DNA from: JBOGZD01 sp050697155
GTDB lineage: Bacteria; Actinomycetota; Thermoleophilia; Solirubrobacterales; 70-9
Length of the DNA stretch: 13,244 nucleotides
Assembly (NCBI GenBank): GCA_050697155.1
Contig: JBOGZD010000080.1
Location: 1-13,244 of the forward strand
Direction: 5' to 3'
Shown: in pieces, positions 6,790 to 12,672 of the stretch
Numbering within the stretch: the stretch's first letter is position 1
Layout: each line of letters starts with the position of its first letter
Notes under the pieces: generated by a model
Told to the model about the DNA's origin: nothing
The model's database searches: none
Seen by the model: the letters and a program-made list of their open reading frames with translations, nothing else
Made by a program: the position numbers and the translations under genes

Positions 6790-7491
6790 GTGGCTGAGCG
6801 GACGTACGCCAAGTTCACGTTCTTCAAGCTCGATCCCGCCTGGCAGCGCCGCGAACCGAACGCGCGGGCGGAGGATAAACGGGAGTTCCTCGCCGCCTGC
6901 GAGGACTTCGCCATCGACCGCAGCCTCCGCGCCTACTCGACCGTGGGCACCCGCGGCGACACCGACCTCCTGCTGCTCACCCAGAGCCCGGTGCTCGAGG
7001 AGATCCACACGTTCCATGTGGTGCTCGCGCAGAGCGGGCTCGCCAAGTGGATGACGATCCCCCACTCCTACCTGGCGATGACCAAGCGCTCGCCGTATTC
7101 GGACTCGGAGGCGCGGCCGGAGATCTGCACCTCGGAGCGCAGGTACCTGTTCATCTACCCGCTCGACAAGCGCCGCGACTGGTACCGGCTGCCGCTGGAG
7201 GAGCGGCGGCGAATCATGGAGGAGCACATCGCGATCGGCCGCCGCCACCCGGAGATCACCATCAACACCGCCTATTCGTTCGGCCTCGACGATCAGGAGT
7301 TCGTGGTCTCCTTCGAGGCCGACGATCCCGGGCTGTTCCTCGACCTGGTCCAGGAGCTGCGCCCGTCCGAGTCGAGCTCGCACACGCTGCGCGACACGCC
7401 GATCTTCACCTGCATCTCGATGTCCGTGGGGCGCGCACTCGACGCCCTGGACGGCAGCGCCACGGCGCGCTCGGCGCCGGCGCTGGCCTAG
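6790..7491 (+). CDS. hemQ: HemQ-like coproheme decarboxylase (chlorite dismutase family)
   Basis: Predicted to decarboxylate coproheme to heme b, the last step of the coproporphyrin-dependent heme route of Gram-positive bacteria. The 233-residue length is usual for HemQ. Visible family features are FIYPLDKRRDWYRLPLEER (121-139), whose Y123 is the likely catalytic tyrosine; EEHIAIGRRHPE (144-155), whose H146 is the predicted proximal heme ligand; AYSFGLDDQEFVVSFE (161-176); and SHTLRDTPIFT (197-207), matching the HT-x4-TPxFT pattern I recall from mycobacterial HemQ. Chlorite-degrading enzymes have a distal Arg about 13 residues after the heme His; the equivalent here is Ile158 (or Asn159 in another register). 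True chlorite dismutation is therefore unlikely. GTG at 6790 was chosen because homology starts at AERTYAKFTFF and a TAGCAT element fits. An in-frame ATG at 6730 would overlap the divergent gene by 53 bases. fprA follows 37 bases downstream. No other heme gene is in the window. Confidence 0.85.
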   Translation: MAERTYAKFTFFKLDPAWQRREPNARAEDKREFLAACEDFAIDRSLRAYSTVGTRGDTDLLLLTQSPVLEEIHTFHVVLAQSGLAKWMTIPHSYLAMTKRSPYSDSEARPEICTSERRYLFIYPLDKRRDWYRLPLEERRRIMEEHIAIGRRHPEITINTAYSFGLDDQEFVVSFEADDPGLFLDLVQELRPSESSSHTLRDTPIFTCISMSVGRALDALDGSATARSAPALA

Positions 7492-7511
7492 TTGCTGCAC
7501 TAGCGATCACC

Positions 7512-7517
7512 TACCCT
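7512..7517 (+). promoter_or_regulatory. Weak -10-like element (TACCCT) before fprA
   Basis: TACCCT sits in the 37-base gap between hemQ and fprA, 11 bases before the ATG at 7529. It would give a leader of only about 4-5 nt. The spacing is longer than at the other sites, and no Shine-Dalgarno sequence is present as an alternative. Confidence 0.3.
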
Positions 7518-7528
7518 TTCGCGCTCCG

Positions 7529-8944
7529 ATGGCTCAACTGGGGACACCCGAGCACCCGCTGCGGGCCGCGGTCGTCGGCTCCGGGCCGGCCGGCTTCTAT
7601 ACCGCCGAGGCGTTGCTGCGGCGCGACGACGTCGCGGTCGAGGTCGACATGTTCGACCGCCTGCCGACCCCGTTCGGCCTGGTGCGCGCCGGTGTCGCGC
7701 CCGACCACCCGAAGATCAAGTCGGTGATCCGGGTCTACGAGAAGACCGCTGCGCGCGAGGGCTTTCGCTTCTTCGGCAACGTCGAGATCGGGGCGGACGT
7801 AGGCGTCGCCGAGCTCGCCGAGCGCTACGCGGCGATCGTCTACGCCTACGGGACGGCCGTCGATCGCCACCTCGGGATCCCCGGCGAGGACCTGCCGGGC
7901 TCACGGTCGGCCACCGAGTTCGTCAACTGGTACAACGCCCACCCGGACTTCGCCGACTCGGAGTTCGACCTCTCTTGCGAGCGGGCGGTGGTGATCGGCA
8001 ACGGCAACGTCGCCGCCGACGTCGCCCGGATGCTCGCGCTGCCGCGCGCCGAGCTCGACGTCACCGACACCGCCGACCACGCGATCGAGGCACTGGCCCG
8101 CAGCCGGATCCGGGAGATCGTCATCCTCGGCCGGCGGGGCCCGGCACAGGCCGCGTTCACGAACCCCGAGGTCCGGGAGCTGGGCGAGCTCACCGACGCC
8201 GACATCGTCGTCGACCCGGCCGAGGTCGAGCTGGACGAGGTCAGCCGGGCATTCGTCGAGTCGGACGACTGCGACCCGACCAACAAGCGCAACGTCGAGA
8301 TCTTCACCGAGTTCTCGCAGCGCGCTCCGGAGGGCAAGCCGAAGCGGGTGGTGATGCGATTCCTGCGCTCGCCGGTCGAGCTCCAGGGCGAGGGCAGGGT
8401 CGAGCGGGTGATCGTCGGCCGCAACGAGCTCGTCCGCGACGACTCAGGCGCGATCCGGGCCCGCGACACCGGCGAGCGCGAGGAGATCGAGTGCGGGCTG
8501 GTGCTGCGCTCGATCGGCTACCGCGGGGTCCCGCTCGACGGCACCCCGTTCGATGCCGCTCGCGGGCTGATCCCGAACCAGGGCGGGCGCGTCAACGACC
8601 CCGACTCCGGCGAGCAGCTCCCCGGCCACTACGCGGTGGGCTGGATCAAGCGCGGCCCGTCCGGCGTCATCGGCACGAACAAGAAGGACGCCCAGGAAAC
8701 CGTCGACAACCTGTTCGCCGACCTCGAGGACGGCAACGTCCCGGACCGCGCGCCCGCGGAGCCGGCGGTCGAGGAGCTCCTGGCCGAGCGCGCCGGCGAC
8801 CACATCACCTACATGGACTGGCAGGCGATCGACCGCGCCGAGATCGCCGCCGGCGAGCCCCACGGCCGCCCGCGGATCAAGTTCTGCCGGGTCGCCGAGA
8901 TGGTCGCGGCAGCCCGCGCGGCGGATGCCGTCGCGGCGGAGTAG
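7529..8944 (+). CDS. fprA: NADPH-ferredoxin reductase, FprA / adrenodoxin reductase type
   Basis: A 471-residue FAD enzyme passing electrons between NADPH and ferredoxin in the cytoplasm, close to mycobacterial FprA and mitochondrial adrenodoxin reductase in length and layout. The FAD Rossmann motif is GSGPAGFYTAEAL (17-29), followed by the family stretch RLPTPFGLVRAGVAPDHPKIK (44-64, quoted in part: VRAGVAPDHP). The NADP domain shows VIGNGNVAADVARML (155-169) and GRRGPAQAAFT (201-211), whose paired arginines suit the 2'-phosphate of NADPH. The C-terminal FAD closure is GWIKRGPSGVIGTNKK (371-386). The ATG at 7529 is the first start after the hemQ stop. The gene sits between hemQ and the bolA/glutaredoxin pair, so it may feed electrons to a ferredoxin used in Fe-S assembly or cytochrome reactions (inference). 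Its ferredoxin is not in the window. Confidence 0.93.
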   Translation: MAQLGTPEHPLRAAVVGSGPAGFYTAEALLRRDDVAVEVDMFDRLPTPFGLVRAGVAPDHPKIKSVIRVYEKTAAREGFRFFGNVEIGADVGVAELAERYAAIVYAYGTAVDRHLGIPGEDLPGSRSATEFVNWYNAHPDFADSEFDLSCERAVVIGNGNVAADVARMLALPRAELDVTDTADHAIEALARSRIREIVILGRRGPAQAAFTNPEVRELGELTDADIVVDPAEVELDEVSRAFVESDDCDPTNKRNVEIFTEFSQRAPEGKPKRVVMRFLRSPVELQGEGRVERVIVGRNELVRDDSGAIRARDTGEREEIECGLVLRSIGYRGVPLDGTPFDAARGLIPNQGGRVNDPDSGEQLPGHYAVGWIKRGPSGVIGTNKKDAQETVDNLFADLEDGNVPDRAPAEPAVEELLAERAGDHITYMDWQAIDRAEIAAGEPHGRPRIKFCRVAEMVAAARAADAVAAE

Positions 8945-8973
8945 GACGCGGGCCGCTGTGCTGTAGTCCCCCC

Positions 8974-9210
8974 GTGGCGGATCTGGACGAGATCAAGGGG
9001 ATGATCGAGGCGGCGCTGCCGGGGGCGGAGGTCGAGGTGCTCGACGAGGGCGGCGGGGATCACCTCAGGGCGATCGTCGCCGCGCCGCAGTTCGACGAGA
9101 TGCAGCGGATCGACCAGCACCGGGCGATTCGCAACGCCGTCCGCGAGCGGTTCGAGGACGGGTCGATCCACGCGCTCTCGATCGAGACCACGGTCCTCGG
9201 GTCGAGCTGA
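8974..9210 (+). CDS. bolA: BolA-like protein
   Basis: A 78-residue BolA-family protein with the short alpha/beta fold. The core runs from a helix (DLDEIKGMIEAALPG) through VEVLDEGGGDHLRAIVAAPQF, where H30 follows the Gly-rich turn. The helix DEMQRIDQHRAIRNAV (H49) and the C-terminal IHALSIETT (H66) complete it. BolA proteins with conserved histidines and no cysteine partner CGFS monothiol glutaredoxins around a shared [2Fe-2S] cluster, and the next gene is exactly such a glutaredoxin, 44 bases downstream. The GTG at 8974 is the only start giving a correct family length. A TGTAGT sequence 6 bases before it could be a weak -10; there is no Shine-Dalgarno. It follows fprA by 29 bases. I am sure of the family; the precise role (Fe-S delivery versus regulation) is inferred. 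Confidence 0.9.
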   Translation: MADLDEIKGMIEAALPGAEVEVLDEGGGDHLRAIVAAPQFDEMQRIDQHRAIRNAVRERFEDGSIHALSIETTVLGSS

Positions 9211-9242
9211 GCGCCCTCCCGGGGGCCGGCGTGGCGGTTCGC

Positions 9243-9248
9243 TACGCT
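9243..9248 (+). promoter_or_regulatory. -10-like element (TACGCT) before the glutaredoxin gene
   Basis: TACGCT is 6 bases (GGGCGC) from the ATG at 9255, within the 44-base gap after bolA. The spacing suits a leaderless transcript, and no Shine-Dalgarno sequence lies in between. Confidence 0.5.
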
Positions 9249-9254
9249 GGGCGC

Positions 9255-9659
9255 ATGCCAGCCGATCCGCAGCTCAAGCAGAAGGTCGAGGAGGTCATCT
9301 CGGACAACCCGGTGCTCTTGTTCATGAAGGGGACGCCGGAGACGCCGCAGTGCGGCTTCTCGATGCGCGTGGTCGGAGTCCTCCAGCAGCTGGGGGTCGA
9401 ATACGGCGCGATCGACGTGCTGCCGGCGCTGCAGCCTCTGCGCGAGGTGACGAGCGAGCTCTCCGACTGGCAGACCTTCCCCCAGCTCTACGTCAACGGC
9501 GAGCTGGTGGGCGGCTGCGACATCGTCGAGGAGATGTTCGAGTCGGGCGAGCTGGCTGACCTGCTCGGCGCCGAGCAGCCGGACGACACCGAGCGGCCAC
9601 AGCCTGAGCGGATCCTGCCAGGCGGGCCACAGCAGAGCCCGCCGATGAACCCCGGCTGA
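9255..9659 (+). CDS. grxD: CGFS-type monothiol glutaredoxin (GrxD family)
   Basis: A 134-residue glutaredoxin of the [2Fe-2S]-carrying monothiol class. It shows LLFMKGTPETPQCGFS (21-36) with the single active cysteine C33, the cis-proline segment WQTFPQLYVNGELVGGCDI (72-90) and the helix VEEMFESGEL. These residues bind a glutathione-ligated cluster in characterised members. Typical GrxD ends near residue 105-110. Here a tail of about 25 residues rich in Pro, Gln and Asp (about 107-134) follows, likely disordered. An upstream BolA-family gene and a facing A-type carrier suggest cluster storage and delivery in the Fe-S pathway. The ATG at 9255 was chosen over a GTG at 9231 because the domain starts after it and a TACGCT element precedes it. 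Confidence 0.93.
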   Translation: MPADPQLKQKVEEVISDNPVLLFMKGTPETPQCGFSMRVVGVLQQLGVEYGAIDVLPALQPLREVTSELSDWQTFPQLYVNGELVGGCDIVEEMFESGELADLLGAEQPDDTERPQPERILPGGPQQSPPMNPG

Positions 9660-9677
9660 GGCGGCTGCAAAGCGGCG
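9660..9677. terminator. Possible hairpin between convergent glutaredoxin and A-type carrier genes
   Basis: The 22-base convergent gap holds GCGGCT (9661-9666), a GCAA loop and AGCGGC (9671-9676). This forms a stem of five pairs with one G-G mismatch closed by a GNRA tetraloop. No T-run follows on either strand, so if it ends transcription it is not a canonical intrinsic terminator. It may be chance. Confidence 0.22.
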
Positions 9678-9681
9678 TTGA

Positions 9682-10050
9682 CTAGACGGAGGCCGTCTGC
9701 TCGGCGGCGTCGTCCTTGACCTGGAACGAGGAGCCGCAGCCGCATGCGGCGACCACGTTCGGGTTGTTGACCGTGAAGCCGGCGCCCTGAAGCCCGTCGA
9801 CGTAGTCGACCTCGGAGCCGAACACGAACTGCATGCTGAGCTTGTCGACGATCACGGCGACGCCGTTGTGCTCGAAGACGTGGTCATCGTCCTTGGCGGC
9901 GTCGAGCGCGAGCGCGTACTGGAACCCCGAGCAGCCGCCACCGCGGACGGCGACGCGCAGCGCCTGCTCCGCCTCGCCCGTGGGGACCAGCTCGCGGATC
10001 TTCTCCGCGGCCGTGTCGGTGACGGTCACCGCTGACTCAGGGGCCTCCAT
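9682..10050 (-). CDS. erpA: A-type iron-sulfur cluster carrier (ErpA/IscA/SufA family)
   Basis: A 122-residue HesB/IscA-family protein that accepts and passes on Fe-S clusters. The three family cysteines are present: C40 in VRGGGCSGFQYALALD (35-50), and C103 and C105 in AACGCGSSF (101-109). The usual start VTVTDTAAEKIRELV (8-22) follows a short extension, and the C-terminus has an acidic 12-residue tail. I use erpA as the likely symbol; IscA and SufA cannot be told apart from one sequence. The ATG at 10050 is preceded by a good TATACAAT box. The gene converges on the CGFS glutaredoxin, and this grouping with bolA supports a role in cluster trafficking. It is read separately from the thioredoxin-fold gene 45 bases upstream. 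Confidence 0.93.
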   Translation of the reverse strand: MEAPESAVTVTDTAAEKIRELVPTGEAEQALRVAVRGGGCSGFQYALALDAAKDDDHVFEHNGVAVIVDKLSMQFVFGSEVDYVDGLQGAGFTVNNPNVVAACGCGSSFQVKDDAAEQTASV

Positions 10051-10060
10051 CTCGCTTCAC

Positions 10061-10068
10061 ATTGTATA
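10061..10068 (-). promoter_or_regulatory. -10 promoter element (TATACAAT) for the A-type carrier gene
   Basis: TATACAAT on the minus strand (10068-10061) is a rare AT-rich island in the 45-base gap upstream of the ATG at 10050. GTGAAGCGAG separates them. The transcript would start within a few bases of the ATG. A weak purine stretch (AAGCGAG) abuts the start. No convincing -35 was found. Confidence 0.55.
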
Positions 10069-10095
10069 GGCCAGGGCCGCCGCCGAAATCCTCCG

Positions 10096-10359
10096 CTACG
10101 CGTCGGGTCTCGGCCGATCCCGGTACTTCCAATCGAGGTACTGGAGGATCCGCTTCGAGTCGTGGACGATCTCGTCGCCGTCGACGAGCACGGGCACCCG
10201 GCGCTGGCGCGTGAGCTCCTCGATCTCGGGGCGCGAAGAGCGGCGCTGGGCGACCCGCTCGGTGCGGTGCTCGAGGCCGAGCTTGCGCAGTCGCCTCGAA
10301 ACGGCTCCGCACGGGCAGAGCACGTCGGTCGGGGTCCGGCAGCGGTAGAGGACGATCAC
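10096..10359 (-). CDS. Small thioredoxin-fold protein (glutaredoxin / GST N-terminal-domain-like)
   Basis: An 87-residue protein consisting only of a thioredoxin-like fold, as in glutaredoxins and the N-terminal half of glutathione S-transferases. It begins with strand VIVLYRC, then TPTDVLCPCGAVSRRLRKLG (10-29), with C15 and C17 in a CPC arrangement at the redox-site position and another cysteine at C7. RVPVLVDGDEIVHDSKRILQYLDW (54-77, quoted in part: RVPVLVDG) has the cis-proline P56 and the Asp-Ser turn that binds the gamma-glutamyl part of glutathione or a related thiol. No helical GST C-domain follows. The GTG at 10359 overlaps the epimerase stop (GTGA), implying translational coupling; the frame is open further upstream, but that part is only overlap. 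Substrate and partner are unknown. Actinobacteria mostly use mycothiol, so glutathione may not be the thiol (inference). Confidence 0.8.
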   Translation of the reverse strand: MIVLYRCRTPTDVLCPCGAVSRRLRKLGLEHRTERVAQRRSSRPEIEELTRQRRVPVLVDGDEIVHDSKRILQYLDWKYRDRPRPDA

Positions 10360-11420
10360 CGCCCGGCCAGCCTCTCGGCGGCCCGCAGCGCCCAGCCGAA
10401 CGCGTCGAGCGCCAGCCGCTCGGGCCCCGGCGCACCGGTTCGCCCGGCGAGCTGGTCGAGCTGCCAGCGCACCGCCTCCTCGAGCGTCTCCTCGTGCGGC
10501 CGGGGCGCGAATCCGAGCTCGTCGCGGGCCTTCTTGTTGCGATAGGTCCACCAGAGCATCGCCGAGCGCGCCTCGTCCGGGGCGATGCCCGGCAGCGGAA
10601 CACCGGTTAGCTGCGAGGCGTCGATCCCGGCGCGCAGAAGGCGGGCGGGCAGCTTCACCGGCGGCGGCGCGACGCCCGAGATCCGGGCCAGATCGGCGAA
10701 CAGCCGGTCGAGGGTGAAATTGCGCCCGCCGAGGATGTAGCGCTCGGAGACCTCGCCCCGCTCGTCGGCGAGCAGGTGCCCGGTGGCGACGTCGCGGACG
10801 TCGACGATGTTGATGCCGCCGTCGACGTAGGCGGGAATCTGCCGCAGCAGGAAGCGGCGCACCAGCGACATCGACGTCCCGGTCGGATCGTCCGGGCCGA
10901 AGACGAAGGACGGGTTGACGATCACCACCGGCAGCCCGTGCGCGGCGAGGCGGAAGGCCTCCAGCTCCGCCTCGTGCTTGGAGTTGACGTAGGCGATCCC
11001 GAGGTGCCCGATCTCGAACGGCGACGACTCGTCCGCGGCCCGGTTCGGGGCCGCGACGCCGATCGCGCCGACCGAGGAAGTGTGGACGAGCCGCTCGACC
11101 TTCGCCTCGCTCGCCTCCTCGAAGACGAGCCGCGCGCCGCGCAGGTTGACGTCGAAGACCGCCTTGCGGTCGCGGGCGCGCAGCGACGTCCGCCCGGCCA
11201 CGTGGAACACCCGCGCGACGTCCTTGACCGCCCGCCGGACCGCGCGCCGGTCGGTGACGTCGCCGACCGTGCGCTCGAACTCGATCCCCTCGAGGTGGTC
11301 GAGGCTCGACGTCCTGCGGACCAGCAGCCGCAGCTCATCGCCCCGGTCGGCGAGAGCGCGGACGAGATGCGAGCCGATGAACCCGGTCGCCCCGGTCACC
11401 AGGGTCTTCGTCTTTGCCAT
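10356..11420 (-). CDS. NAD(P)-dependent epimerase/dehydratase (extended SDR, HpnA / dihydroflavonol-reductase-like)
   Basis: A 354-residue extended short-chain dehydrogenase. It has the nucleotide-binding motif TGATGFIGSH (9-18), an acid-containing GDVTD (53-57), the catalytic serine region HTSSVGAIG (113-121), and Y144-x3-K148 in AYVNSKHEAE. VNPSFVFGPDDPTGT (168-182) and the DVRDVATGHLLA segment (207-218) are typical of the HpnA / DFR-like subgroup acting on sugar nucleotides or ketones. I cannot name the substrate. The C-terminal part (about 255-354) is Arg/Ala/Leu-rich and ends with the helix ALDAFGWALRAAERLAGR. Its stop overlaps the start of the small thioredoxin-fold gene. The ATG at 11420 is preceded by TAGGAT with leaderless spacing. 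A divergent DegV gene starts 66 bases upstream. Confidence 0.88.
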   Translation of the reverse strand: MAKTKTLVTGATGFIGSHLVRALADRGDELRLLVRRTSSLDHLEGIEFERTVGDVTDRRAVRRAVKDVARVFHVAGRTSLRARDRKAVFDVNLRGARLVFEEASEAKVERLVHTSSVGAIGVAAPNRAADESSPFEIGHLGIAYVNSKHEAELEAFRLAAHGLPVVIVNPSFVFGPDDPTGTSMSLVRRFLLRQIPAYVDGGINIVDVRDVATGHLLADERGEVSERYILGGRNFTLDRLFADLARISGVAPPPVKLPARLLRAGIDASQLTGVPLPGIAPDEARSAMLWWTYRNKKARDELGFAPRPHEETLEEAVRWQLDQLAGRTGAPGPERLALDAFGWALRAAERLAGR

Positions 11421-11428
11421 TCGGGCTG

Positions 11429-11434
11429 ATCCTA
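11429..11434 (-). promoter_or_regulatory. -10-like element (TAGGAT) before the epimerase gene
   Basis: TAGGAT (11434-11429, minus strand) is 8 bases from the ATG at 11420, with CAGCCCGA between and no Shine-Dalgarno. It lies in the 66-base divergent gap shared with degV. On the plus strand of that gap a weaker TAAGAC (11473-11478) sits 8 bases before the DegV ATG. Confidence 0.48.
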
Positions 11435-11486
11435 GACCGCCGATTCAGCCCTCCCCCACACCGCTGCCGTGATAAGACCCTTTGCG

Positions 11487-12368
11487 ATGAGCACGGGCGC
11501 GCGCACGGCGATCGTCACCGACACGACCGCCTATCTGCCCGGCGAGCTCGTCGCCGAGCACGGGATCGAGCTGGTCAGCCTCTACATGACTCTCGACGGC
11601 GACCAGCGGCGCGAGTCCGAGATCTCGACCGGCGAGTACTCGGACTTCTATGAGCGGATCCGCCGCAGCGCCGGCGGCGCGACCACCTCGCAGCCGTCCG
11701 TGGGCGACTTCCTCTCGGTCTACGAGCCGCTGCTCGCCGACGGGCGCGAGGTCGTCTCGATCCACATCTCGGCCGGGATCTCGGGGACCTGCGAGGCGGC
11801 GATGCAGGCCCGCGAGAAGCTGATCGCCGATGGCAAGGGCGGGGAGCGCATCCAGGTACGCGACAGCCGCTCCGGCTGCGGCGGGCAGGGGCTGCTCGTC
11901 CTCGCGGCCTCGGCCGCCGCCGCGGGCGGCGCCGACGGCGCGACGACGCTGGCGGCTGTCGACCGCGCCCGCGACGGCCTGCGGATGTGGTTCGCGATCG
12001 ACACGCTCGAGTACCTGCGGCGGGGCGGGCGGATAGGCGCCGCCCAGGCGTGGCTGGGCTCGGCGCTTCAGGTAAAGCCGATCCTCACCCTCGAGGACGA
12101 GATCACCCCGGTCGAGCGCGTGCGGACCCGCCGGCGCGCCTTCGAGCGCATGGTCGAGTTCGCCCGCCAGCGCAGGGACGCCGGCGCCGGCGCCTGGGTC
12201 GTCCAGCACATCCACGACCCCGACGGCGCCCGCCGTCTGGTCGACGAATGCCGCCAGGTCTTCGGCTCGGACCCGGTCTTCGTCTCGGAGATCGGGCCAG
12301 TGATCGGCGCTCACATCGGCCCCGGCCTGCTCGGGTTCGGCGGCATGCCGAGCGAGCCGCTCGGCTGA
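11487..12368 (+). CDS. DegV family fatty-acid-binding protein
   Basis: A 293-residue DegV/FakB-type protein, close to the family's usual length of about 280. The fold begins with TAIVTDTTAYLP (7-18). Lipid-head-group motifs are visible: TTSQPSVGDF (66-75); SIHISAGISGTCEAA (91-105), whose serines contact the fatty-acid carboxylate; EYLRRGGRIGA (175-185); KPILTLEDE (197-205); and the C-terminal GPVIGAHIGPGLLG (270-283). FakB proteins present fatty acids to the kinase FakA for phosphorylation and entry into phospholipid synthesis. No FakA is in the window, so whether this one acts in that pathway is inference. The ATG at 11487 was chosen over a GTG at 11469, because the family starts a few residues before the IVTD strand and a possible TAAGAC element would overlap the longer version. 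Confidence 0.92.
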   Translation: MSTGARTAIVTDTTAYLPGELVAEHGIELVSLYMTLDGDQRRESEISTGEYSDFYERIRRSAGGATTSQPSVGDFLSVYEPLLADGREVVSIHISAGISGTCEAAMQAREKLIADGKGGERIQVRDSRSGCGGQGLLVLAASAAAAGGADGATTLAAVDRARDGLRMWFAIDTLEYLRRGGRIGAAQAWLGSALQVKPILTLEDEITPVERVRTRRRAFERMVEFARQRRDAGAGAWVVQHIHDPDGARRLVDECRQVFGSDPVFVSEIGPVIGAHIGPGLLGFGGMPSEPLG

Positions 12369-12399
12369 CCGCCCCCGCGCGCGAGCGAAACGCCGGGGC

Positions 12400-12672
12400 T
12401 CAGCGGCGGCGCAGGGCGATCAGGCCGCCGACCGCGAAGCCGACGATCGCCGCGCCGATCACCAGCTCACGCCGGTGCTCGCGGACCTGGCGCCGCCAGT
12501 CGGTGAGCTCGCCAACCCGATTGCGAAGCGCCTCGACCGAGTGCGAGAGCTCCGCGCGCTGTCGCTCGATCTCGGCGCGGATCTCGCCCGAGCTGCGTCC
12601 AGGGGCTCCGGGCGCCGGGCGAGCGACCGGCTCGCCGGCGCCGCTGACGTAGACGTCTGTGGCGTCGCTCAA
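12400..12672 (-). CDS. DUF3618 small membrane protein
   Basis: A 90-residue protein with a Pro/Gly/Ala-rich N-terminus (1-26). The DUF3618 core is SSGEIRAEIERQRAELSHSVEALRNRV (27-53, quoted in part: IRAEIERQRAELS), an amphipathic probable coiled-coil helix. It ends with one transmembrane helix (about 69-86) and an Arg-rich terminus, IALRRR. The start is a TTG at 12672 whose last two bases form the start of the upstream gene's TGA (TTGA overlap), a sign of translational coupling. DUF3618 genes recur beside holin-like genes in actinobacteria, and that is the arrangement here. The function is unknown; a membrane-associated scaffold or stress role is only a guess. Confidence 0.85.
   Translation of the reverse strand: MSDATDVYVSGAGEPVARPAPGAPGRSSGEIRAEIERQRAELSHSVEALRNRVGELTDWRRQVREHRRELVIGAAIVGFAVGGLIALRRR

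Noticed and set aside
6790..7491. A genuine chlorite dismutase
   Set aside because: The distal Arg needed for chlorite breakdown is not at the expected position, and the sequence follows the actinobacterial HemQ pattern.
6577..7500. Minus-strand open frame opposite hemQ
   Set aside because: The plus strand encodes a complete HemQ with catalytic motifs; the minus translation has no domain features.
7975..9210. Very long plus-strand frame spanning fprA and bolA
   Set aside because: Only its last 78 codons are coding (BolA). The part inside fprA is an Arg-rich out-of-frame translation.
12369..12399. An intrinsic terminator between degV and the DUF3618 gene
   Set aside because: The 31-base convergent gap is GC-rich with complementary C and G runs, but I could not build a convincing stem with a T-tract on either strand.
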